In this document: piece by piece, positions 49,155 through 58,515 of the stretch | Layout: each line of letters starts with the position of its first letter | How positions within the stretch are numbered: the first letter of the stretch is position 1 | From: an uncultured Tenacibaculum sp. | GTDB lineage: Bacteria; Bacteroidota; Bacteroidia; Flavobacteriales; Flavobacteriaceae | DNA length: 64,000 nucleotides | Assembly (NCBI GenBank): GCA_947504185.1 | Contig: CANNGJ010000001.1 | Span: 62,001 to 126,000, forward strand | Direction of reading: 5' to 3' | The notes under the pieces: model-generated | What the model saw: only the letters and a program-made list of their open reading frames with translations | Databases searched by the model: none | Told to the model about the DNA's origin: nothing | Program-made: the position numbers and the translations under genes

Positions 49155-51344
49155 CTAAAACCAAAAGCCTAAATTAAATAACCAGTATTTTTCTGAGTGA
49201 TCTGGAGACCAACTATACTTTAATTCTACTGGACCTAAAAAAGTTTCGACACTATAACCAATGGCATATCCTGATTTGGTATTTTTAAATAAACTTCCTT
49301 CTTCAAATACATCTTCTTCTGCTCGTGCGTAATTTGCTATAAGAGTTGCATAATGCTTATCAAAAATTTGATATCTGAAATTAAATTCTGATTTTAAAAA
49401 CGATTGATTATTCAAAGCTCCTGTATCATATCCATAAAAAGGCACGAAATTATTAATGTAATTTTGGTTGTATCCTCCTAAACGATAATCAAACATCTGT
49501 GACGCTTTTTTACCCAAAGTGTATCCAGCTTCCGATGTGTATTGAAAAGTTAATTTATCATAAAAAGTAGTTGTAAAACCTAACTTGCCTCCTATTTGGG
49601 AGAATTGATGAAATTCTTCGCTTCCTTGCGCTAAATTAGATAACTCATTATTTCTATCAGACCAAACAAACCATTTAAAACCTATATCTGCGTAAAAACC
49701 TTCTGTTGGAAACATTTCTTTATTATAAGTGTCTAACTTTAAAAAAGAATAAAGATTTACATAATTACTATTATCAAAAAGTGTTTCTTGTCCGTTTGTT
49801 AAAATATTTTCTGAACTTACTTTTATATATTTCTGTTCTAATCCAAAACCTAAAGCAAACTTTTTATCCATCGTTGTTTGCAAGTAAAATGCATTGCTAA
49901 AATCAGCATATCTAATATTAATTAAATTACTATCAAACAAAAAGTCGCTATTAAAAACATTAAATCTTGATTTGAAACCGTAACTCGGCATCAATCCATT
50001 ATCAATAAAATACTGAAAATCGTATCTTATTTTATCTCCAATACCTATATCTAAAGACAGTTCATCATTTTGAAAAAGTACTTTCTTGTGGTTGTAATTT
50101 AATAAAACTGCCGATTTATATAGCAAATCGTAATGCAAACCAAAACGTAAATAAGACTTAATCTTATCTTCTTTTACAACTAACTCTATCTTTTTTCCTG
50201 TAAAAAACTTTTCGAAATGATAATCAATTCTTTTAAAGTTCTTAGATGCTGTTAATGTGTTTATTTTTTTAGAGACATCATTATACGAAACACTATCACC
50301 TTGTCTTAATTGTAACTTACCAAGAATATAATTATCTGTATAATTTTTATTACCCTTAATAACAATTCTATCAACTAAAAACTTATCGTTTTTTAAGTTT
50401 AAAACGGGTCTCTTTTTTTTGTTCGGTTGAAGTTTAGCAATGCTATCGAAAACTACTTTAAATGTTTTTGCTGTTTTAACTCCTTCTGCTAAAATTTCAT
50501 CTTTTTTATCGAAAGAGATTACACTATATTCAACAATATCTGGTCGAACATAAATGTTTAATAGTCGAATTTGTTCATCAGATTTTTTATACATCTGAAA
50601 ATTTACAATCTGCATTAATAAGGATGCTACAGAAGCTAGTTCTTCTCTTTTTAACAACTGACCTTGCACACTAACGCCAATTATTAAATCCATTCCTTTT
50701 TGCTTCATTACATCTACAGGAAAGTTATTTACAACACCTCCGTCAACCATTAATTTCCTATCAATTTCAACAGGATTTAATAACGATGGAAAAGCTGCAC
50801 TTGCTCTTAAGGCAAGGGGCAGTGAACCTCTTTCTAAAACTTCCTCTGCACCTGTCTCTATATTCGTAGCTACACAATAAAAAGGTACAGGTAATTTAGA
50901 AAAATTGTTGATTTCATCTACAGGAGCTAACAATTCGGTTAAAAAATTTAAAACGTTCTGTCCTTTTGACAAACCTAAAGGTAATCCTATATCTCCTTCT
51001 TTAATGGGTAATGTAACTGCGTATTTTTCTCCGTGTTCTTTTTGAAAAAGTGGTTTTTCTCTTCGTGGAATTTTATCTTGCAACACCTCCATAAAATCGG
51101 TGTCCTTAATAATTTTCTCAATTTGATTTGCTGAATAACCCGCCGAATACAAACCACCAATAATAGCACCCATACTCGTACCACCAACATAATCTATTTG
51201 AACTCCTGCTTTTTCTAATTCTTTTAAAACACCAATATGTGCAAATCCTTTTGCCCCACCACCACTTAAAACCAATCCTACTTTAGGTTGATTTTGCGCC
51301 AACAATAACGCTGGAAAAAACAATAGGATTAGTAATTTTTTCAT
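49155..51344 (-). CDS. patatin-like phospholipase fused to POTRA/BamA-like outer-membrane barrel
   Basis: 729 aa; LVLSGGGAKGFAHIGVL, GGTSMGAIIGGLYSAG, DGGVVNNFPV, C-terminal barrel ending LGFWF. Confidence 0.93.
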   Translation of the reverse strand: MKKLLILLFFPALLLAQNQPKVGLVLSGGGAKGFAHIGVLKELEKAGVQIDYVGGTSMGAIIGGLYSAGYSANQIEKIIKDTDFMEVLQDKIPRREKPLFQKEHGEKYAVTLPIKEGDIGLPLGLSKGQNVLNFLTELLAPVDEINNFSKLPVPFYCVATNIETGAEEVLERGSLPLALRASAAFPSLLNPVEIDRKLMVDGGVVNNFPVDVMKQKGMDLIIGVSVQGQLLKREELASVASLLMQIVNFQMYKKSDEQIRLLNIYVRPDIVEYSVISFDKKDEILAEGVKTAKTFKVVFDSIAKLQPNKKKRPVLNLKNDKFLVDRIVIKGNKNYTDNYILGKLQLRQGDSVSYNDVSKKINTLTASKNFKRIDYHFEKFFTGKKIELVVKEDKIKSYLRFGLHYDLLYKSAVLLNYNHKKVLFQNDELSLDIGIGDKIRYDFQYFIDNGLMPSYGFKSRFNVFNSDFLFDSNLINIRYADFSNAFYLQTTMDKKFALGFGLEQKYIKVSSENILTNGQETLFDNSNYVNLYSFLKLDTYNKEMFPTEGFYADIGFKWFVWSDRNNELSNLAQGSEEFHQFSQIGGKLGFTTTFYDKLTFQYTSEAGYTLGKKASQMFDYRLGGYNQNYINNFVPFYGYDTGALNNQSFLKSEFNFRYQIFDKHYATLIANYARAEEDVFEEGSLFKNTKSGYAIGYSVETFLGPVELKYSWSPDHSEKYWLFNLGFWF

Positions 51345-53137
51345 TCTTTTTCTTTTTGGTAATATTGATATACTTTCTGGGCTCTAGACAACCCAACAAC
51401 ATCTTTTAATTCTTCTAAAGTAGCTTCTTTTATTCGTTTAGCCGATTTAAATTTACGCAATAAATTGGTTATAGTTTGTTTTCCTACATCTGGTATTTGT
51501 TCTAGCTCAGATTGTATGGCGCTTTTACTTCGCTTATTTCTATGAAAGGTAATTCCGAAACGGTGAGCTTCGTTACGTAAATATTGAATAATTTTTAAAC
51601 TCTCCGACTTTTTATCCAAATACAATGGAACAGAATCTCCTGGGTAATAAATTTCTTCTAATCGCTTCGCAATTCCAATAATAGCAATTTTACCACGCAA
51701 GCCCAAAACATCTAAACTTTTTAATGCGGATGACAACTGCCCTTTTCCTCCATCAATTACAATTAATTGTGGTAATGATTGGTTTTCTTCTAACAACCGC
51801 TTGTAACGCCTAAAAACCACCTCTTCCATCGATGCAAAATCATCTGGACCTTCTACGGTTTTTATGTTATAATGACGATATTCTTTTTTGCTAGGTTTAC
51901 CGTCTTTAAACACCACGCATGCAGCCACAGGATGTGTTCCTTGAATATTCGAATTATCAAAACACTCAATATGTCGTGGCTCAACACTCAATCGTAAATC
52001 TTTTTTCATTTGCCCCATAATACGCTTTACATGACGATCTGGGTCTACAATTTTAATTTGCTTAAACTGCTCCATACGATAATATTTCGCATTTCGTTCC
52101 GATAATTCTACAATACGTTTTTTATCTCCTAATTTAGGAACAGTCACCTTAATATTTTCGCCTAAATCAACTTTAAAAGGTGTATAAACTTCTCTAGATA
52201 AAGAATTAAATCGATTACGCGTTTCTACAATAAAAAGCTCTAGTAATTCTTTATCAGTTTCATCTAACTTCTTTTTTATTTCAGTGGTGTACGATTGAAC
52301 AATTGATCCGTTCATCACCTTAAAAAAGTTCGCATACCCATGTGTTTCATCAGAAATAATAGAAAACACATCTACATTATTAATCGATGGATTTACAATA
52401 GTCGATTTTGCTTGATAGTTTTGTAAAGATGCTAATTTATCTTTGATGTTTTGAGCCTCTTCGAACTTCATTTCAGCAGCAAAATCAAACATCATTTGTT
52501 GTAAGCGCTCTAAACTTTCTTTAAAATTTCCTTTTATAATATTTCGTATCGCTCTAATATCTTCTAAGTAATTATCTTCATGTTGAAAACCTTCGCAAGG
52601 ACCTTTACAATTTCCTAAATGATATTCTAAACAAACTTTGTACTTCCCTGCATCAATCTTTTCCTGGCTTAAATCGTAATTACAAGTACGTAACGGATAT
52701 AGTTCTTTTATTAAATCTAAAAGCGCATGTACGGTTTTCATATTGGTATATGGCCCAAAATATTCCGAACCATCTTTAATTACTCTACGGGTAGAAAAAA
52801 CTCGAGGAAAACGTTCTTTTTTTATACAAATCCACGGATATGATTTATCATCTTTTAATAAAATATTATAACGTGGTTTGTATTTTTTTATCAGATTATT
52901 CTCTAATAATAAAGCATCGGTTTCTGTATCAACAACCACATGCTCTATTCTAACGATTTTTTTGACTAAAATTCGAGTTTTACCATTCTCGTGATTCTTC
53001 GTGAAATAGGATGAAACTCGTTTTTTTAAATTCTTTGCTTTACCAATGTAAATAATTACATCTTCCTTATCAAAATATTGATAAACACCTGGTGAGTTAG
53101 GTAATGTTTTTATTTGAAGTTCTAATGGAGTTGGCAT
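51341..53137 (-). CDS. uvrC: excinuclease ABC subunit C
   Basis: GIY-YIG domain (PNSPGVYQYFDKEDVIIYIGKAKNLKKRVSSYF), RHIECFDNSNIQGTHPVAACVVFKDG; start moved to MPTPLELQ. Confidence 0.95.
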   Translation of the reverse strand: MPTPLELQIKTLPNSPGVYQYFDKEDVIIYIGKAKNLKKRVSSYFTKNHENGKTRILVKKIVRIEHVVVDTETDALLLENNLIKKYKPRYNILLKDDKSYPWICIKKERFPRVFSTRRVIKDGSEYFGPYTNMKTVHALLDLIKELYPLRTCNYDLSQEKIDAGKYKVCLEYHLGNCKGPCEGFQHEDNYLEDIRAIRNIIKGNFKESLERLQQMMFDFAAEMKFEEAQNIKDKLASLQNYQAKSTIVNPSINNVDVFSIISDETHGYANFFKVMNGSIVQSYTTEIKKKLDETDKELLELFIVETRNRFNSLSREVYTPFKVDLGENIKVTVPKLGDKKRIVELSERNAKYYRMEQFKQIKIVDPDRHVKRIMGQMKKDLRLSVEPRHIECFDNSNIQGTHPVAACVVFKDGKPSKKEYRHYNIKTVEGPDDFASMEEVVFRRYKRLLEENQSLPQLIVIDGGKGQLSSALKSLDVLGLRGKIAIIGIAKRLEEIYYPGDSVPLYLDKKSESLKIIQYLRNEAHRFGITFHRNKRSKSAIQSELEQIPDVGKQTITNLLRKFKSAKRIKEATLEELKDVVGLSRAQKVYQYYQKEKE

Positions 53138-53212
53138 ACAACGAAAATACAATTTTATACAGATATTTAAACGGCTATACTTACTTTTACATCAATATTT
53201 ATTTAACAACGA

Positions 53213-54988
53213 ATGCAGGAGCCAATTCAATTTTATAACGAAGAAATAAATCAGCTAAACACAAAGCTTAGTACACTTAAAAAGCAACTATTAACAACTC
53301 GTATGTTACGCCTTTTAGCTTTTCTAGCTATTGCTTTTGCTACATACTTAGCTTTTACAAAGTCAACATTTTTCTTTATTTGTAGTTTACTAAGTATTAT
53401 TGCTTTTGTATTTTTAATACTAAAACACGCTTATCTAAAAAAACAGAAAAAACTTACCGAAATTAAACTTCGCATTAACAAAACTGAAATTGATGTTTTA
53501 AAGGGTAATTTTTCTCATTTAGAAGAAACAGGAAAAGAGTTTGTAAATCCAGAACATTATTTTAGTAACGATATCGATTTATTTGATAGAGGTTCATTTT
53601 TTCAATACTTAAACAGAACAGCTACTTTTGAAGGAAGAAAATTAGTTGCTGCTACCTTAACGAGTAATCACCTTAATAATATTGAGCAAAAACAAGAGGT
53701 TATAAAAGAGCTGTCACTAAAAGTTAAATGGCGTCAACATTATACAGCAGTTGCGAGCTTGATTAAATCAAAAACAACCATTTCTAGTATTATAAGTTGG
53801 ATACATTCCTACGATCAAAGACTTCCTGCTTTTTTATCTTTATTTTCTTATATTTTTTCTTTAACATCTATCTTACTTATTATAGGCTTGTTGAGTTTTC
53901 AAATAATTTCATTCTCACTTGTGCTGGTATGGTTTTTTATCGGCTTAGGAATTACTGGTGCTTTTTTCAAGAAAACTCAAAAGTTATATACCGAAACAAG
54001 TAATGCTAAAGAAACATTTAATCAATACTATCAATTATTAGAGCAAATAGAAAACGAAGAATTCACCAATCCAATATTAAAAGAAAAACAAAAAAAAATT
54101 CAGCTAGGGCAAAAAAAAGCATCTGCTATCTTTAAAGAATTTTCTAAAAAATTAGATGCATTCGACCAACGAAATAATGTAATTATTGCCATAGTTGGTA
54201 ACGGACTTTTTTTATGGGATATTAGAAATGCTGTGATTATTGAAAAGTGGATTTCAACTTATAAAAACACTGTAGAAGAATGGTTTGCAGTAGTTTCTTA
54301 TTTTGATGCACAAAACTCATTTGCAAATTTTGCATTTAACAAACCAGAGTATACATTTCCTACAATTCACAAAGAAAAATCAACGATAAAAGCAACAAAC
54401 TTAGGGCACCCTTTGTTAGATCCTTTAAAAAGAGTTGACAATGATTTTATGATCGATAATGAAGAGTTTTTTATTGTAACTGGAGCTAATATGGCAGGAA
54501 AAAGTACTTTTTTAAGAACCGTTTCTTTGTCTATTGTAATGGCCAATTGTGGGCTACCGGTATGTGCTCATAGCTTCAATTATAAACCCGTTAAATTAAT
54601 TACTAGCATGCGAACATCAGATTCGTTAAATGATGATGAGTCTTATTTTTATGCTGAATTAAAAAGATTAAAATTTATCGTTAACGAAATTAAAAATGAG
54701 AACTATTTTATCATTTTAGATGAAATTTTAAAAGGAACCAACAGCAAAGACAAAGCTATTGGCTCTAAAAAGTTTGTAGAAAAATTAAACAGCTCTAACT
54801 CTAACGGAATTATTGCTACCCATGATGTAAGCTTATGTGATCTTGCTACCGAATATTCAACTATTAAAAATTACTTTTTTGACGCTGAAATACTAGATGA
54901 CGAATTACATTTCGATTATACCATGAAAAACGGCGTGTGTAAAAACATGAATGCTTCCTTTTTATTAAAAAAGATGGAAATAGTATAA
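53213..54988 (+). CDS. MutS-related ATPase with transmembrane segments
   Basis: 591 aa; two N-terminal and two central hydrophobic segments, C-terminal MutS ATPase (VTGANMAGKSTFLRTVSLSIVMANCGLPVCA, ILDEILKGTNSKDKAIGS, IIATHDVSLCDLA). Confidence 0.88.
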   Translation: MQEPIQFYNEEINQLNTKLSTLKKQLLTTRMLRLLAFLAIAFATYLAFTKSTFFFICSLLSIIAFVFLILKHAYLKKQKKLTEIKLRINKTEIDVLKGNFSHLEETGKEFVNPEHYFSNDIDLFDRGSFFQYLNRTATFEGRKLVAATLTSNHLNNIEQKQEVIKELSLKVKWRQHYTAVASLIKSKTTISSIISWIHSYDQRLPAFLSLFSYIFSLTSILLIIGLLSFQIISFSLVLVWFFIGLGITGAFFKKTQKLYTETSNAKETFNQYYQLLEQIENEEFTNPILKEKQKKIQLGQKKASAIFKEFSKKLDAFDQRNNVIIAIVGNGLFLWDIRNAVIIEKWISTYKNTVEEWFAVVSYFDAQNSFANFAFNKPEYTFPTIHKEKSTIKATNLGHPLLDPLKRVDNDFMIDNEEFFIVTGANMAGKSTFLRTVSLSIVMANCGLPVCAHSFNYKPVKLITSMRTSDSLNDDESYFYAELKRLKFIVNEIKNENYFIILDEILKGTNSKDKAIGSKKFVEKLNSSNSNGIIATHDVSLCDLATEYSTIKNYFFDAEILDDELHFDYTMKNGVCKNMNASFLLKKMEIV

Positions 54989-54993
54989 ATCTG

Positions 54994-55017
54994 TCATAGT
55001 TTACTATAAAACTATGA
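54994..55017. promoter_or_regulatory. 9-bp-arm inverted repeat upstream of moaA
   Basis: TCATAGTTT-ACTATA-AAACTATGA. Confidence 0.45.
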
Positions 55018-55062
55018 TAAATGACAGTAAATATTTGACGCATTAATCCATACCTTTACAGT

Positions 55063-56055
55063 ATGAGTAAGCTTATTGATAATTTTGGTAGACAAATCAG
55101 CTATGTTCGACTAGCTGTAACCGATCGTTGCAACCTTCGTTGTCAATATTGTATGCCTGCAAAAGGAATTGATATTGTACCTAGAAAAGAGTTATTAACC
55201 TACAAAGAAATGTACCGTATTATTCGTGTACTTACCGAGTTAGGCGTAAACAAAGTTCGTTTAACAGGTGGCGAACCTTTTGCTCGTAAAGATTTTATGT
55301 CTTTTTTAGAAATGTTGTCTTATAACGATTTGTTAGATGCTATAAACATTACCACTAACGGAGCATTGGTTTCTAAGCACATTCATACTTTAGAAAAGCT
55401 TGATAAAATTAAAAACATCAATTTAAGTATTGATAGTTTACATGCTGATAAGTTTGCAAAAATTACACGTAGAGATGTTTTTCCTGAAGTGTACAAAACC
55501 TTTGAATTATTAGAAAAAAGCTCGTTGAATTTAAAACTGAATGTTGTAGTTCAATCTGGTTTTAATACGGATGAAATTAATGATTTTGTTGCCTTAACAA
55601 AAGATAAAAACATTGCTGTTCGTTTTATTGAAGAAATGCCTTTTAACGGAAAAGGATTACGCGACACTCAAGAGAACTGGAATTACACTAAAATTTTAGA
55701 TAAAATAAAATCAGAGTATGATATAAAAACAGTTGTTTCAGAAAAATCATCTACATCACGTAATTTTTCTATCGATGGTCATCAAGGAACTGTAGGTATT
55801 ATTCCAGCATTTACGAGAACTATTTGTAACGATTGTAACCGTATTCGTATTACCTCAACCGGTACTTTTAAAAATTGTTTGTTTGATGATGGTGTTTTTA
55901 ACCTACGAGATTTTATCCGTAGCGGAGCTAGTAATGATGATTTAAAAGAACTCTTTTTATCACTGATAAAAGAAAAACCCGAAAACGGATTTATTGCAGA
56001 GGCAAACCGTAAAAAAGGGAACGTAAGTGAGAGCATGAGTACAATTGGTGGGTAA
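55063..56055 (+). CDS. moaA: GTP 3',8-cyclase MoaA
   Basis: 330 aa; RLAVTDRCNLRCQYCMPAKG, RLTGGEPFARKD, ICNDCNRIRITSTGTFKNCLF. Confidence 0.95.
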   Translation: MSKLIDNFGRQISYVRLAVTDRCNLRCQYCMPAKGIDIVPRKELLTYKEMYRIIRVLTELGVNKVRLTGGEPFARKDFMSFLEMLSYNDLLDAINITTNGALVSKHIHTLEKLDKIKNINLSIDSLHADKFAKITRRDVFPEVYKTFELLEKSSLNLKLNVVVQSGFNTDEINDFVALTKDKNIAVRFIEEMPFNGKGLRDTQENWNYTKILDKIKSEYDIKTVVSEKSSTSRNFSIDGHQGTVGIIPAFTRTICNDCNRIRITSTGTFKNCLFDDGVFNLRDFIRSGASNDDLKELFLSLIKEKPENGFIAEANRKKGNVSESMSTIGG

Positions 56056-56068
56056 GCTCAATACTATA

Positions 56069-56383
56069 ATGAAAAAGTTAAATATTAAGATACTAATTAT
56101 CTCTATTGTATTAATTTTAGTACAACTAATAGTTATGTATTTTATCTCACAAGAAAAAAATCACCCTGAATATGACTCCGCTCAATCAGGAATTGGAGTC
56201 GCAATACTTTTTTTAAGAACACTAATATTTAACACTGTTATTTGCATATTTATGTTTTTATGGTATTGCTATGTAATTGTTAAAAAGAATTTTAAAGTCA
56301 AGATGAATGATGTTTTTATACTATTACTAATAATATTCACAGCATGTAGTCCATTTATTTTTACTTTTATTGTTAATTTATAA
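56069..56383 (+). CDS. hypothetical small membrane protein
   Basis: ORF with three hydrophobic segments, likely ATG MKKLNIKILIISIV. Confidence 0.55.
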   Translation: MKKLNIKILIISIVLILVQLIVMYFISQEKNHPEYDSAQSGIGVAILFLRTLIFNTVICIFMFLWYCYVIVKKNFKVKMNDVFILLLIIFTACSPFIFTFIVNL

Positions 56384-56390
56384 TTATAGA

Positions 56391-57614
56391 ATGATTTCAG
56401 TAGAAGAAGCAAAACATATCATATTACAAAACACGGTAGATTTTGGAATTGAAGAAATTCCGTTTTTACAATCTGTTGGGAGAGTTTTAAAAGAAGATAT
56501 TGTTGCCGATAGAGATTTCCCTCCATTCAATCGCATTGCTATGGACGGGATTGCGATTAATTACATCCATTTTAAAAACGGACAACGAAGTTTTACTATA
56601 GAAGGAATTCAACCAGCGGGAAGTCCACAACTTACCATGCAAAATTCTGAGAACTGTATTGAAGTAATGACTGGTGCCGTTTTACCAAATAATTCCGATA
56701 CTGTAATTCGTTATGAAGACGTAATAATCAAAGACGGAATTGCAACTACTACTGTTGATAATATTAACGATGGTCAAAACATCCATGAGAAAGGAAAAGA
56801 CAAACAGCAAGGAGATCTTTTAATTTTTAAAAATACCATTATTTCTCCTGCCGAAATTGGCGTGATTGCTACTGTTGGTAAATCAATCATAAAAGTAGCA
56901 AAACAACCTAAAGTGATGATTGTTTCTACTGGTGATGAACTAGTAGATATAAACGAAACACCTTTAGATCACCAAATCAGACGTTCGAATGTATATACGT
57001 TAGTTTCTTTATTAAATCAATTACATATTCCTTCAGAAACCGCACATATTACTGACGATAAAGCTATTTTAAAAGAAAAAATTAATAACTACTTACAAGA
57101 ATACGATGTGTTATTATTTAGCGGAGCTGTAAGTAAAGGTAAATTCGATTTTTTACCTGAAGTGTTAGATGAGTTAGGTGTAGAAAAACTATTTCATAAA
57201 GTAGCACAACGCCCTGGAAAACCATTCTGGATGGGACGCACAGATGCTTTAAGAATGAATAGCAATACTAAAAACAAAGCTCTTGTTTTTGCTTTTCCTG
57301 GAAACCCCGTTTCTACTTTTGTGAATTGTGTTGCATATTTTTATCCGTGGTATTATAAATCAATTGGTGTTCAAGAAAATAAACAAAGCGCTATTCTTGC
57401 AGAAAATGTAAATTTTAAACCCAACTTAACTTACTTTTTACAAGTTAAATTAGAAAACAAAGAAGGTCTATTGTTTGCTACTCCAGTTAAAGGAAATGGA
57501 TCAGGAGATTTAGTTAGTTTAACCGAAGCAGATGGTTTTATCGAATTACCAAAAACTGAAAATATAGAATTTAAAAAAGGAAGTGTTTATCCTTTAATTA
57601 GATATAAAAATTAA
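56391..57614 (+). CDS. moeA: molybdopterin molybdotransferase MoeA
   Basis: MISVEEAKHIILQNT..., DFPPFNRIAMDGIAI, EVMTGAVLPNNSDTVIRYED, FPGNPVSTFVN. Confidence 0.94.
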   Translation: MISVEEAKHIILQNTVDFGIEEIPFLQSVGRVLKEDIVADRDFPPFNRIAMDGIAINYIHFKNGQRSFTIEGIQPAGSPQLTMQNSENCIEVMTGAVLPNNSDTVIRYEDVIIKDGIATTTVDNINDGQNIHEKGKDKQQGDLLIFKNTIISPAEIGVIATVGKSIIKVAKQPKVMIVSTGDELVDINETPLDHQIRRSNVYTLVSLLNQLHIPSETAHITDDKAILKEKINNYLQEYDVLLFSGAVSKGKFDFLPEVLDELGVEKLFHKVAQRPGKPFWMGRTDALRMNSNTKNKALVFAFPGNPVSTFVNCVAYFYPWYYKSIGVQENKQSAILAENVNFKPNLTYFLQVKLENKEGLLFATPVKGNGSGDLVSLTEADGFIELPKTENIEFKKGSVYPLIRYKN

Positions 57615-57615
57615 A

Positions 57616-57671
57616 TGTCAGTTCGAGTGGTTTTATTGAAATGATAATGGAAATAAAATTGTATCGAGAAC
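57616..57671 (+). repeat. structured repeat copy L next to GIY-YIG gene
   Basis: TGTCA-GTTC-GAGTGG-TTTTATT-loop-AATAAAA-TTGTATCGA-GAAC. Confidence 0.65.
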
Positions 57672-57686
57672 ACATAACTTATCAAA

Positions 57687-57977
57687 ATGAAAACCTATTA
57701 TGTTTACATATTAAAATGTTCAGATAAAACATACTATACTGGTATCACCTCAAATTTATCTCAAAGAATATTTCAGCATCAAAACGGAATATTTAAAGAT
57801 AGTTACACATCTAAAAGAAGACCAATTGAACTTATTTTTTATTGTGAATTCACCAATATAGAAATAGCTATTGAAAAAGAAAAACAAATTAAAAAATGGT
57901 CAAGAGCAAAAAAAGAAGCTTTGATTAATAACGAATTTGAAAAACTCCCTAACTTAGCAAAGAAAAACTTCAAATAA
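57687..57977 (+). CDS. GIY-YIG nuclease family protein (short, UPF0213/YhbQ-like)
   Basis: 96 aa; YYVYILKCSDKTYYTGITSNLSQRIFQHQNG. Confidence 0.93.
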   Translation: MKTYYVYILKCSDKTYYTGITSNLSQRIFQHQNGIFKDSYTSKRRPIELIFYCEFTNIEIAIEKEKQIKKWSRAKKEALINNEFEKLPNLAKKNFK

Positions 57978-58026
57978 CATCTCGATATAAATTTATTCGT
58001 TCCTCATAAATTCACTCGATGTGACA
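57978..58026 (-). repeat. structured repeat copy R, inverted relative to copy L
   Basis: minus strand TGTCA-CATC-GAGTG-AATTTAT-loop-ATAAATT-TATATCGA-GATG. Confidence 0.65.
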
Positions 58027-58041
58027 CTAAAAACTTTTACA

Positions 58042-58515
58042 ATGAGTTTCACCCACATAAACGAACAGAATCAACCTAAAATGGTAAATGTTTCTGATAA
58101 AAAAATCACGAAACGAACTGCTATTGCAAAAGCAACCATGTATTTGGGTGCAGAAATTATTTCTCATTTTAATAACGAGGAATTAATTACCAAAAAAGGG
58201 CCTGTTTTTCAAACAGCCATTATTGCTGGGATTCAAGCTGTAAAAAAAACATCAGATATTATTCCCATGTGTCATCCGTTATTAATTAACGGAGTGGATA
58301 TCGACATCAATATTATTAATAACGAAAATATTGAAGTGTTTTGTAAAGTTACTATCGAAGGGAAAACTGGGGTTGAAATGGAAGCTTTAACAGGTGCTTC
58401 AGCTACTTGTTTAACCATTTATGATATGTGTAAAGCAATCAGCCAAGAAATGGTAATTAAAGAAGTAAAATTAATAAAAAAAACTGGTGGAAAATCAGAT
58501 ATTAAAAATGGATAA
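58042..58515 (+). CDS. moaC: cyclic pyranopterin monophosphate synthase MoaC
   Basis: MSFTHINEQNQPKMVNVSDKKITKRTAIAKA..., IPMCHPLLINGVDIDI, VEMEALTGASATCLTIYDMCKA; track start 58021 lies inside repeat copy R. Confidence 0.95.
   Translation: MSFTHINEQNQPKMVNVSDKKITKRTAIAKATMYLGAEIISHFNNEELITKKGPVFQTAIIAGIQAVKKTSDIIPMCHPLLINGVDIDINIINNENIEVFCKVTIEGKTGVEMEALTGASATCLTIYDMCKAISQEMVIKEVKLIKKTGGKSDIKNG

Noticed and set aside
57687-57977. Homing endonuclease within an intron of the moe/moa genes
   Set aside because: moeA and moaC are both intact and the GIY-YIG gene lies strictly between them, so there is no interrupted reading frame.
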